5,761 bases of DNA from Rudanella sp. (GTDB lineage Bacteria > Bacteroidota > Bacteroidia > Cytophagales > Spirosomataceae). This document shows, piece by piece, positions 1 through 5,600 of this stretch (the first letter of the stretch is position 1; every line of letters starts with the position of its first letter). The stretch spans positions 1 through 5,761 of the forward strand of contig JAJAYX010000042.1 in assembly GCA_026785985.1 (NCBI GenBank). The letters are read 5' to 3'. The notes below the pieces were generated by a model, which saw only the letters and a program-made list of their open reading frames with translations, was not told the DNA's origin and made no database searches. The translations under genes were made by a program, and so were the position numbers.

Positions 1-752
1 ACCGAGTCCATCATAAACGTATTGATGTCTACTTGCCCCCGAATGCCCTTCACCCAACCGCTTTGCGAATGCTGCCAAATGTAGAGTTTGTCAGGGTTGT
101 AAGCGTCTAAATGGCTGTTGGAGTAATCGGCAATCCAGAGCGGGTAGTTGTTGAAATTGCCTTTGATATACCGCCGGTACAAGCTTCCGTTGGTATAAAT
201 AATGGGCCGGATGCCGTAGTGATCTTCCACCACATCGAGCCATTGTTGCAACCCGGTAATCAATTTCTCGTCGGCCACGCCGTTGACAACCTCAAAATCG
301 AGGGCGGGGGCAAGGTCGCCGGGTTTGAGGGTAACTCGTTTGATGAAATTTTGGGCCTGCTTATCAGGGTCGCGGGTGGGGTGATAGAAATGGTAGGCCC
401 CGCGTGGGATGCCCGCTTTGCCTGCGCCTTTCCAGTTTTGGACAAACTGTTTGTCGGAAAGGGTCGCGCCCTCGGTCGCTTTTATATACACAAACCGCAT
501 TCGAACACCTTGATCTTCCATTTGAGCTGCCCGTTTCCAGTCGATACGGCCGTTGTGTTTCGACACATCGAATCCGTGCATTTGGTACAGCATTGGGAAG
601 TTAATTCCATACCTCGACAGCCGTTGCCAGTTCTTGTCAACGTCGCGATTTGCACAGGAACGAACACCCCAAATGCCCAAAATCAGCACCAACACGGCAC
701 CCCAAAACTCATACCGACGAACTAGAAACCGGAGCAGAACGCGCAAAGACAT
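1..752 (-). CDS. GH25 family lysozyme (muramidase), membrane-anchored, 3' end cut by the window
   Basis: This partial gene encodes 250 visible residues of a glycoside hydrolase family 25 lysozyme, which cleaves the MurNAc-GlcNAc bond of peptidoglycan. A short basic N-terminus precedes one hydrophobic segment at about 16-31, so it is probably held in the inner membrane with the enzyme in the periplasm. Cys33 lacks a convincing lipobox. The domain then shows the family landmarks in order: GFDVSKHNGRIDW (60-72), FVYIKATEGATLSD (87-100), GAYHFY (118-123), PALDFE (149-154), PIIYTN (183-188), LWIADY (205-210), and WQHSQSG with VDINTF (226-246). Asp62, Asp152 and Glu154 match the expected acidic catalytic residues. 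Little of the domain should be missing, since VDINTF lies near its end. The ATG at 752 fits the anchor best; no ribosome binding site is visible. The gene lies 12 bases beyond a hairpin at 764-797. The family call is firm; the role (cell-wall remodelling or attack on other bacteria) is open. Confidence 0.93.
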   Translation of the reverse strand, partial: MSLRVLLRFLVRRYEFWGAVLVLILGIWGVRSCANRDVDKNWQRLSRYGINFPMLYQMHGFDVSKHNGRIDWKRAAQMEDQGVRMRFVYIKATEGATLSDKQFVQNWKGAGKAGIPRGAYHFYHPTRDPDKQAQNFIKRVTLKPGDLAPALDFEVVNGVADEKLITGLQQWLDVVEDHYGIRPIIYTNGSLYRRYIKGNFNNYPLWIADYSNSHLDAYNPDKLYIWQHSQSGWVKGIRGQVDINTFMMDS

Positions 753-763
753 GCACAAAAATA

Positions 764-797
764 GGGAACAGTGAGCAGTTTGCTGCTTACTGTTCCC
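764..797 (-). terminator. 15-bp hairpin followed by TATTTTTG on the minus strand; also a heptad-repeat palindrome
   Basis: The arms 764-778 (GGGAACAGTGAGCAG) and 783-797 (CTGCTTACTGTTCCC) pair over 15 positions with one G-U-type mismatch around a four-base loop. On the minus strand the stem is followed directly by TATTTTTG, as in an intrinsic terminator. It lies six bases past the stop of the small membrane ORF (803-923) and just before the lysozyme start, so it would separate those units. The same arms contain GAACAGT-GAGCAGT, a seven-base period shared with the inverted repeat at 1907-1975. It may therefore be a repeat element that also serves as a terminator. Confidence 0.6.
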
Positions 798-802
798 TGT
801 CT

Positions 803-923
803 TTACCCGTTCGAACCTTCGAGCTTCACCAGTTTGTTATAAAGCCCCAAAATCAGGAAGAGGGCAGCCCATTGGCCCACAAACAAAGCCTTGTGTTCTT
901 CGCCCTGAACTATTGGACTTCAT
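803..923 (-). pseudogene. Tiny single-pass membrane protein gene with an apparent one-base frameshift near its start
   Basis: An ATG at 923 begins with codons for Met-Lys-Ser. The natural-looking protein then continues in a different frame to a TAA at 803-805. The span is 121 bases, one more than 40 codons, so removing one base near 912-917 would give a 39-residue protein. The second frame reads roughly IVQGEEHK, then ALFVGQWAALFLILGLYNK, then LVKLEGSNG: a charged start, one transmembrane helix of about 17 residues and a basic-acidic tail. In its own frame a TGA sits just upstream, so no standard ATG start serves it as written. The ATG frame itself ends after 28 unconvincing residues. I do not recognise the family. 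It could be a decayed gene, a sequencing error or a gene with an unusual start. The terminator-like hairpin 764-797 follows it closely, which supports a real transcribed unit. Confidence 0.4.
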
Positions 924-1151
924 TTTACCGTTCGCTCAAAAATTTGCTGAATACACAACAATGCCTGCCTGCCTTACTAAAAAATGAGAACGCATTCGTG
1001 TAGGTTTACCGAACTGACTTTTCTGTTCTGCCCTCTTTTTTAACCGAACCCACTGACTATTTTGTAAGCAACAAGCGACCTTTTCAGGTCGCTTGTTGCT
1101 TTTGTTATCCTCAAAATACGCCATTAGAGGAAAAAAACCACCAGAATCTGA
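924..1151. other. Intergenic stretch with no convincing gene
   Basis: This stretch lies downstream of the peroxiredoxin gene and upstream of the tiny membrane ORF. Apart from the long hairpin at 1066-1101 I see no coding signal on either strand. A 62-codon minus-strand frame (936-1124) runs through the hairpin, is rich in Lys, Arg and Gln without domain character, and looks spurious. A weak promoter-like AAATTTTTG occurs on the minus strand shortly upstream of the small ORF, but it does not match the Bacteroidota consensus TAnnTTTG. Confidence 0.5.
1066..1101. terminator. Perfect 15-bp hairpin terminator, probably bidirectional
   Basis: The arms AAGCAACAAGCGACC (1066-1080) and GGTCGCTTGTTGCTT (1087-1101) pair perfectly around the six-base loop TTTTCA. 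On the plus strand the stem runs into TTTTGTT. On the minus strand it is followed by the weaker ACAAAATAG. It lies about 50 bases past the TAG stop of the peroxiredoxin gene, so I take it as that gene's terminator. The better U-tract faces the plus strand, where I see no gene. Confidence 0.7.
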
Positions 1152-1787
1152 CTACTTATCTGGCTGCGGAGTTTTGCGTAGATAAGGCTTCACAAACGTC
1201 ACTCCCTTTGGGAATTTCTCCTCCAGTTGGTCATTCGAAACGGCAGGGATTACAATCACATCGTCCCCATCCTGCCAGTCGGCGGGCGTGGCAACCTGGT
1301 AATTCGCTGTCAGTTGCAGCGAGTCGATTACCCGGAGCAGCTCATTAAAATTACGACCCGTTGAGGCCGGGTAGGTCAGCGTCAGTTTTATTTTCTTGTC
1401 GGGTCCGATCACGAACACCGAACGAACAGTCGCCTTCTCGCTCGCATTTGGGTGAATCATGTCATACAATTCGGCCACTGTGCGGTCAGGGTCGGCCACA
1501 ATCGGGAAGTTCACTTCCGACCCGGTCACGTCTTTGATATCGGGAGTCCAGCGATTGTGCGATTCCAGACTATCTACGCTAATGGCAATGACTTTTACAT
1601 TACGTTTGGCGAAATCGTCTTTCAACAGGGCAGTACGTCCTAATTCGGTCGTACAAACTGGGGTGAAATCGGCAGGATGCGAGAAAAACATACCCCATGA
1701 GTCTCCCAGCCATTCGTGAAAATGAATGTGGCCCCGGGTGGTGTCGGCTTCAAAGTCCGGCGCAATATCTCCTAATCTAAGTGACAT
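1152..1787 (-). CDS. 1-Cys peroxiredoxin (Prx6/AhpC-TSA family)
   Basis: This complete 211-residue protein reduces hydrogen peroxide and organic hydroperoxides through a single peroxidatic cysteine, probably in the cytosol since it has no signal peptide. The active-site block HPADFTPVCTTELGR (37-51) gives Pro38, Thr42 and Cys45 of the PxxxTxxC motif, and Arg122 (VRSVFVIG) is the usual partner arginine. Cys45 is the only cysteine in the protein, so no resolving cysteine exists and reduction must come from an outside thiol. The C-terminal dimerisation region of Prx6-type enzymes is present: TPADWQDGDDVIVIPAVSND (167-186), then KGVTFVKPYLRKTPQP near the end. Length is within about ten residues of typical Prx6 proteins, and the ATG at 1787 places the thioredoxin fold correctly. 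It ends in TAG. It appears to be its own transcription unit between the hairpins 1842-1873 and 1066-1101. I see no recognisable OxyR or PerR site. Confidence 0.96.
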   Translation of the reverse strand: MSLRLGDIAPDFEADTTRGHIHFHEWLGDSWGMFFSHPADFTPVCTTELGRTALLKDDFAKRNVKVIAISVDSLESHNRWTPDIKDVTGSEVNFPIVADPDRTVAELYDMIHPNASEKATVRSVFVIGPDKKIKLTLTYPASTGRNFNELLRVIDSLQLTANYQVATPADWQDGDDVIVIPAVSNDQLEEKFPKGVTFVKPYLRKTPQPDK

Positions 1788-1841
1788 AATAAAAACGGTT
1801 TTAATGTTAAAAGTCTATCTACTTTATGTAGTACTCTGAAA

Positions 1842-1873
1842 CTGTAAAACCGGCTTTGAGGGCCGGTTTACAG
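1842..1873 (-). terminator. Hairpin between the response regulator and the peroxiredoxin gene
   Basis: CTGTAAAACCGGC (1842-1854) pairs with GCCGGTTTACAG (1862-1873), 12 base pairs with one bulged A, around the loop TTTGAGG. On the minus strand the 3' arm contains GGTTTTAC and is followed by AGTTTC, with no long U-run outside the stem. The hairpin lies about 115 bases past the regulator stop and 55 bases before the peroxiredoxin start. It most likely ends the kinase-regulator transcript, but could instead be a leader structure of the peroxiredoxin mRNA. Confidence 0.55.
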
Positions 1874-1906
1874 AACAAACGTAATGACTTATCAGGAAGG
1901 TTCAAC

Positions 1907-1975
1907 GCAGTGAACAATGAGCAACGAAGAGCCAACAGAAACTAATTCGTCAAGCAATGGCTGACTGTTCACTGC
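1907..1975. repeat. Imperfect inverted repeat built from degenerate heptads
   Basis: The left arm at 1907-1924 (GCAGTGAACAATGAGCAA) pairs with 1958-1975 at 15 of 18 positions; the outer ten bases, GCAGTGAACA and TGTTCACTGC, are perfect. The 33 bases between them are not obviously structured. Read in sevens, the left side runs GTGAACA, ATGAGCA, ACGAAGA, GCCAACA. The complement of the right side runs ATGAACA, ACGTGCA, GTGAACA, GTCAGCC. This suggests a degenerate unit near RTGARCA. It begins 14 bases past the regulator stop and resembles the hairpin at 764-797, pointing to an extragenic palindrome family. Confidence 0.55.
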
Positions 1976-1988
1976 ACGTTGTTCATGA

Positions 1989-2663
1989 TCAAAGTAGTTT
2001 CTCTTCCACGGCCGTTTTCACTAACTCAGCCGCGTTCCGCACCTGTAACCGGCGCATCATGTTGGCCCGGTGGTTGTCAACCGTCCGAACACTCAGTTGG
2101 AGTTTTTCGGCAATCTCGCGGCTGCTCATACCTTCAACCAGGAATTGTAGAATTTCTTTCTCTTTTTTAGAGAGTTTAGAACGCCGGGTATTTTTAACCG
2201 GCGATTTGTCGCTTTTCTTCAATTGCTGCATGTAGCCATTAAGGATAATCGTGGCCACAGGCGAACTGTAGTATTTTTCGCCGTTTGCCACCATCCGAAT
2301 AGCCTTCACCATCTCGTCAGACGAGGAGTCTTTCAGCAAATACCCAGCGGCACCAGCTTCCACCGACCGCAGGATATAATCCTCATTGTTGTGCATCGAC
2401 AGCATCAGTACTCGTACTTGTTTGTGTTGGCGGGTTATCGTTTGTGTTGTCTGTTTACGCGATATGCTGGGCAACTAAATATCCATCAGCACGAAATCGG
2501 GTCTGGTCGACTCTGCAGCGGCTTTTTTGAGTTTCTCGAGAGCTTCCTCACCATCGGAGGCCTCATCGGTCAGTTGAAAATCTTCGACCTGTTCGAGCAA
2601 CAGGCGGATGCCATTCCGAACAATGGAGTGGTCGTCAACGAGCATTAATCGTATCATGTTCAT
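1989..2663 (-). pseudogene. NarL/FixJ-family response regulator interrupted by an in-frame TAG
   Basis: Read through, this frame is 224 codons of a classic receiver plus LuxR-type DNA-binding regulator, the partner of the overlapping kinase. The receiver shows the acidic pair Asp10-Asp11 (LMLVDDHSIVRNG), phospho-acceptor Asp61 (DFVLMDI), Ser89 (VLMLSMHNN) and Lys111 (GYLLKDSS). The HTH follows near the C-terminus: KLSKKEKEILQFLVEGMSSR, then EIAEKLQLSVRTVDNHRANM. Codon 63 is TAG (2475-2477), two residues after Asp61, where relatives usually have a residue such as Gln before LP, so a CAG-to-TAG change is likely. The next codon is TTG (2472-2474), which could restart translation and give a 161-residue product holding half the receiver and the whole HTH. 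Nearby residues Arg69-Lys70 replace the usual Gly-hydrophobic pair. The start at 2663 overlaps the kinase end; Met3 at 2657 is an alternative. It may be a dead gene, a split gene or a sequencing error. Confidence 0.9.
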
Positions 2664-4161
2664 ACGTTGAATAGTGTAGTTGGTACGGAATACTTACAAA
2701 TACTTTGGTTCCTTTGTCGGGGGTCGAACGTATCTTAAAGCGTCCATTGAGTAATTTTGTTCGTTCCTGCATGTTGTGGATACCCTGCGAAGGGCCATAT
2801 GGTTCGCGCAATCGCTCCGTCATGAAGCCATTACCGTTATCAGTAACAACCAAATGTAAGTAGTTCTCCCGTTCAATCAACTCAATATTTATCTGAGTAG
2901 GCTTGCCGTGTCGAATGGCGTTAGTTACTGCTTCCTGAGTAATACGATACAATGATATTTCTACTTGTCTGTCCAGTCGTCCGGTAGGTAAGTTGGTTTC
3001 AAAGCGAACATCAGGGAGCGATATGTTACCTTTGGGCTGATTGATTACCGCCGTTTCTGCCAGCATTTTCAGAGCGGGAATAATGCCAAAGTCACTTAAA
3101 ACGCTGGGCATTAAATCATTAGATATGCTCCGTGTTTCACTGATTGTTTGGGTTATGAGATCTTTCAATGATTGTAACCGCTTTCGGGCCGACGAATCAT
3201 CGAAATTGGCCGACCGATTCAGGTGAGTCTCGAGGCCTTCAACCTGTAGTTTTATGCCTGTCAGCATTTGGCCAAGTCCGTCGTGGAGTTCCCGCGAAAG
3301 TCGTTTCCGCTCTTCTTCCTGTCCGGCAATAAGCGAAGAGGCCCGTAGTTTTTGTTCGTTTATTTCCTGTTGGTGCTGTTGTTTGGTAGCCAGAAAAAGT
3401 CGCTGACGCGCTTCATGTAACGACCTGTTTAGCTGCACCAGTTTTCGATTGGTTTCGCCCGTGTTGGTTTCCGCCGTAATAAGCTGGTCGATGGTTTGTT
3501 TTAACTGACGAATAGCCGGACGGAAAACCCGAATGCCAATCAGGATTACGACAGCCAGAGTGAGGGTGTAGAACGCCAATTCAATCCATTCCAGAAGGGT
3601 CAGTTGATTTCGTATCTCGACATTATATTGTCGGACAACCCGATCCATTTTTTCAAGGAATGGCTTTTCGCAACGTAACAATTGCCTGAAAGCCAATTCG
3701 CCGACTGCGGTATTCAGGTCTTCAGGCATTCGAAAAGAACTAATGGTTCGGGCCGATCGGCTCAGGGTGTCATAATACGGATTTACATCAGCATAGAGCC
3801 GGTCGAGTTGTTCACTGTTCGTTTCCTGACTGTGGAGTTGTCGTTCGTTACTCTGTTGATGGCTATTCTCGAACTCGCCAACAATCTGTTTTAACTCCCT
3901 TCGATGCGTCTTGAAATCGGTGTTGGACACCGAATTGCGCATTTGCAGCGTTTTGCTGAGAATTTGCTGACTTTGATGTCGCTGCAGGGAAGCATACCGA
4001 ATTACCTGGATTTTTTTCTGAATCGTACTGAGCCGCCATTGCGTAACCACTTGCCCGGCCGTGAGCAAAAGTGCCAAAATAACGAGCGCAATCGTATAAA
4101 GGCGATGCAATCGGAACGGAGTAGTGTTCGTTTGGTGTTTGTATTCGTCTGGCGATTCCAA
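2635..4161 (-). CDS. Membrane sensor histidine kinase, HisKA_3/NarX type, with PilJ-like sensor
   Basis: This 508-residue kinase should autophosphorylate in response to a periplasmic cue and pass the phosphate to the overlapping NarL-type regulator. Transmembrane helices lie at about 21-41 and 194-212, enclosing a helical periplasmic region of about 150 residues. Residues 57-67 (ASLQRHQSQQI) resemble the PilJ/NarX/NarQ P-box. A Gln-rich coiled coil (about 218-275) leads to the HisKA_3 dimerisation domain with phospho-acceptor His293 (RLSRELHDGLGQ). The ATPase domain has its N-box at Asn414-His418 (QEAVTNAIRHG), DNGNGF at 441-446 and the GIHNMQER turn at 460-467. The frame opens with TTG at 4161, since no ATG is available in this frame before the first membrane helix. 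The frame stays open upstream, so the true start is uncertain. It ends in TGA inside the regulator gene, a 29-base overlap that implies translational coupling. All catalytic motifs are intact even though the partner is interrupted. Confidence 0.94.
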   Translation of the reverse strand: MESPDEYKHQTNTTPFRLHRLYTIALVILALLLTAGQVVTQWRLSTIQKKIQVIRYASLQRHQSQQILSKTLQMRNSVSNTDFKTHRRELKQIVGEFENSHQQSNERQLHSQETNSEQLDRLYADVNPYYDTLSRSARTISSFRMPEDLNTAVGELAFRQLLRCEKPFLEKMDRVVRQYNVEIRNQLTLLEWIELAFYTLTLAVVILIGIRVFRPAIRQLKQTIDQLITAETNTGETNRKLVQLNRSLHEARQRLFLATKQQHQQEINEQKLRASSLIAGQEEERKRLSRELHDGLGQMLTGIKLQVEGLETHLNRSANFDDSSARKRLQSLKDLITQTISETRSISNDLMPSVLSDFGIIPALKMLAETAVINQPKGNISLPDVRFETNLPTGRLDRQVEISLYRITQEAVTNAIRHGKPTQINIELIERENYLHLVVTDNGNGFMTERLREPYGPSQGIHNMQERTKLLNGRFKIRSTPDKGTKVFVSIPYQLHYSTYEHDTINAR

Positions 4162-4250
4162 CGGCAGTCAGATTGAGGGGCGCAACGATCCCATTTTTTA
4201 TTGAATGAGTCTCTATCGCTCGGATAGTGCTGGTAAAAGTAAGAAGTTCG

Positions 4251-4258
4251 TAAATTTA
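4251..4258. promoter_or_regulatory. Candidate shared -7 element (TAAATTTA) between divergent genes
   Basis: The 126 bases between the kinase start and the exported protein start must hold both promoters. TAAATTTA is its own reverse complement and differs at one position from the Bacteroidota -7 consensus TAnnTTTG on both strands. On the plus strand it lies about 30 bases before the ATG at 4288, a suitable distance. For the kinase it would leave a leader of about 80 bases. I see no clear -33 TTG at the right spacing, so this is weak. Confidence 0.25.
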
Positions 4259-4287
4259 CAACACATACAAACTGATAATCCTATCTA

Positions 4288-4737
4288 ATGAAGCGTTTGC
4301 TGCTTATTCCGACCTTTCTCAGCCTGTTTCTGCTGGCTTTTATTCCGGCTGCTGAACCTGTCAAACTGACCTGGGAAGCCCTGCGTGATGTGACGTTCAA
4401 GAAAAAATGGTATGCCGAAGAGTCGGTCTACATGCTTTATCCAACATTTGGGCCGAGTGTTCAAAAATTAAATGGCAAACCCGTCGAACTAACGGGGTAT
4501 GTGCTGCCCGTTGACCTTGAGTCGAACTTGTATGTATTATCAGCTTTTCCTTACAGCGCGTGTTTCTTTTGCGGAGGAGCTGGCCCTGAGTCAGTTGTCT
4601 CGCTGAAGTTTAAAAAATCGGGTCGCAAATTCAAGACTGACGAACGCCGGACATTCCGGGGAACCCTCAAACTGAATGCCGATAATATCTATGAGTTGAA
4701 CTATATTATTGCTGATGCCGAGATGCTGGAGCAATAA
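4288..4737 (+). CDS. Small exported CxxC protein, DUF3299-like
   Basis: This 149-residue protein has a clear signal peptide: Met-Lys-Arg, a hydrophobic core at 4-19 and a likely cleavage after Ala21-Ala22, so it should be periplasmic or secreted. There is no lipobox. The mature part opens with LTWEALRDVTF, then LNGKPVELTGYVLPVD (61-76), then YVLSAFPYSACFFCGGAGPE (82-101), and ends in a beta-rich FRGTLKLNADNIYELNYIIA (123-142). Cys92 and Cys95 form a CFFC motif that could bind a metal or form a disulfide. The layout resembles the DUF3299 type, which I recall as having a 'GYVVPLE ... LLVPYFGAC' core; that is memory, not a search. No function is established. The gene is divergent from the kinase and probably monocistronic; its ATG is fixed by the signal peptide. 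The AT-rich beta-lactamase remnant begins 33 bases after its TAA. Confidence 0.85.
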   Translation: MKRLLLIPTFLSLFLLAFIPAAEPVKLTWEALRDVTFKKKWYAEESVYMLYPTFGPSVQKLNGKPVELTGYVLPVDLESNLYVLSAFPYSACFFCGGAGPESVVSLKFKKSGRKFKTDERRTFRGTLKLNADNIYELNYIIADAEMLEQ

Positions 4738-4770
4738 TTTTGGCTTTTGAAGGATTTATACGGGAACTAA

Positions 4771-5398
4771 ATGTTTACGTGGTTAGTAAATGCTCCGTTA
4801 AGGTCAAAGCCATTTACCGCTTGGGAATATTCTAATGGAGCAATGGGTTTATTAGGAACTATTTTAGAATTGAATTATGGTAAAGATTATGGTACTATTT
4901 TGAAAGAAAAACTACTACTTCCTTTACAACTCAACGATACTAAAACAGATATGGCTGAAACGGATTCGAGTAGATAGTCAACGGGTTATAGTAATGGTAA
5001 AGAAGTAAAATATTGGAACTCGTTGAATGCTATGAACGGAGCAGGTGTAATAAAATCAACCGCTTCTGATATGGTTAAGTATGGTTTAGCCAATTTGACT
5101 CCTCCACATACACCTTTGGGTAATGCCATAACGCAAACACAACAAGTTATGTTTTTGCCATTTACTGAGGCAGTTAGAATTAAAATCAATGGCAGACTTG
5201 TTTGGTTTCAGTTGATTCACAAAGACTTACCGAATGAAATATTTATCTGGCACAATGGCGGTACAGGTGGGTACAGTTCAGATATGTTCATCAATAAAAG
5301 AAAAAACAGTGTGCTTGTTCTACTTTACAACACAGGACAAAGGTACACAGGCAAGAGAAGATTTTCGGTTAAAACTTCTAAAAATCATAACTAACTAA
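4771..5398 (+). pseudogene. Remnant of a serine beta-lactamase / penicillin-binding family gene
   Basis: This AT-rich fragment matches the C-terminal part of class C beta-lactamase-like serine hydrolases. WEYSNGAMGLLGTILEL (18-34) supplies the YxN motif (Tyr20-Ser21-Asn22). LLLPLQLNDTKTDM follows, then NGAGVIKSTASDMVKYG, and HNGGTGGYSS at 5251-5280 replaces the KTG box. The SxxK serine and roughly the first 150 residues are missing: a TAA precedes the ATG at 4771 and the neighbouring gene ends at 4737. TAG at 4975-4977 interrupts the frame, which resumes in phase with STGYSNGKEVKYWN. Near 5325-5345 a one-base shift seems present. The original frame ends YTGKRRFSVKTSKNHN at 5394, while the shifted frame gives the more natural GTQAREDFRLKLLKIITN, ending at 5398. 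Codons favour TTA, AAA, AAT and GAT, unlike the flanks. It cannot be an active hydrolase and probably came from a low-GC relative. Confidence 0.85.
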
Positions 5399-5600
5399 AA
5401 GTCCAGCCACCAACAAGGGTTCAAACCCATTAAGTTAAGGAAAATCGAAGGCATCATTCTTGCTCAGAAGGGGGTCTCCGCCTTTCTCGAACCAAGTAAA
5501 ACCCTATCCCTATCCTCACAAGACATAAGTCTTCCAGCCCCCTTTTGCATCGGACCAAAAATCACAAATAATAAAGCAAAGAACACTGAATAGTACAAAT
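5399..5600. other. Non-coding stretch after the beta-lactamase remnant
   Basis: I see no convincing gene here. The stretch holds a short palindrome GGGTTCAAACCC (about 5417-5430) and a small hairpin AAGAC-ATAA-GTCTT (5520-5533). It also has a pyrimidine-rich run of CCCTATCCCTATCC type around 5502-5516. A minus-strand frame of 28 codons starting in TTTTGCATC lacks protein character. I see no terminal inverted repeats or target duplications linking this region to the left edge of the AT-rich island. Confidence 0.4.

Noticed and set aside
111..725. 204-codon plus-strand frame opposite the lysozyme
   Set aside because: The minus strand encodes an unmistakable GH25 domain over the same bases; the plus-strand translation shows no domain character.
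756..763. TATTTTTG as an exact TAnnTTTG promoter for the lysozyme (minus strand)
   Set aside because: It lies three bases before the ATG and directly after a stem, with no -33 TTG; it fits better as the U-tract of a terminator.
836..923. 28-codon minus-strand frame from the ATG at 923 (MKSNSSGRRTQG...)
   Set aside because: It lacks protein character compared with the neighbouring frame, which has a clear membrane helix; the ATG more likely belongs to that frame before a one-base shift.
650..1003. 117-codon plus-strand frame
   Set aside because: It runs across the lysozyme start, the hairpin at 764-797 and the small membrane ORF; its Lys/Gln-rich translation resembles nothing.
1819..1831. 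Short palindrome CTACTTTATGTAG upstream of the peroxiredoxin gene as a peroxide-regulator operator
   Set aside because: The arms are only four bases and do not match known OxyR or PerR boxes.
2223..2648. 141-codon plus-strand frame
   Set aside because: It is antisense to the receiver domain, whose motifs are clear on the minus strand.
3904..4176. 90-codon plus-strand frame
   Set aside because: It is antisense to the kinase N-terminus, which has a convincing membrane helix and P-box motif.
5387..5450. tRNA-like T-arm (GGGTTCAAACCC)
   Set aside because: The T-stem has a mismatch and no matching acceptor, D or anticodon arms can be formed from the flanking bases.
5461..5560. Possible transposon remnant (28-codon minus-strand frame and a small hairpin)
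   Set aside because: There are no transposase motifs, terminal inverted repeats or target duplications that I can see.
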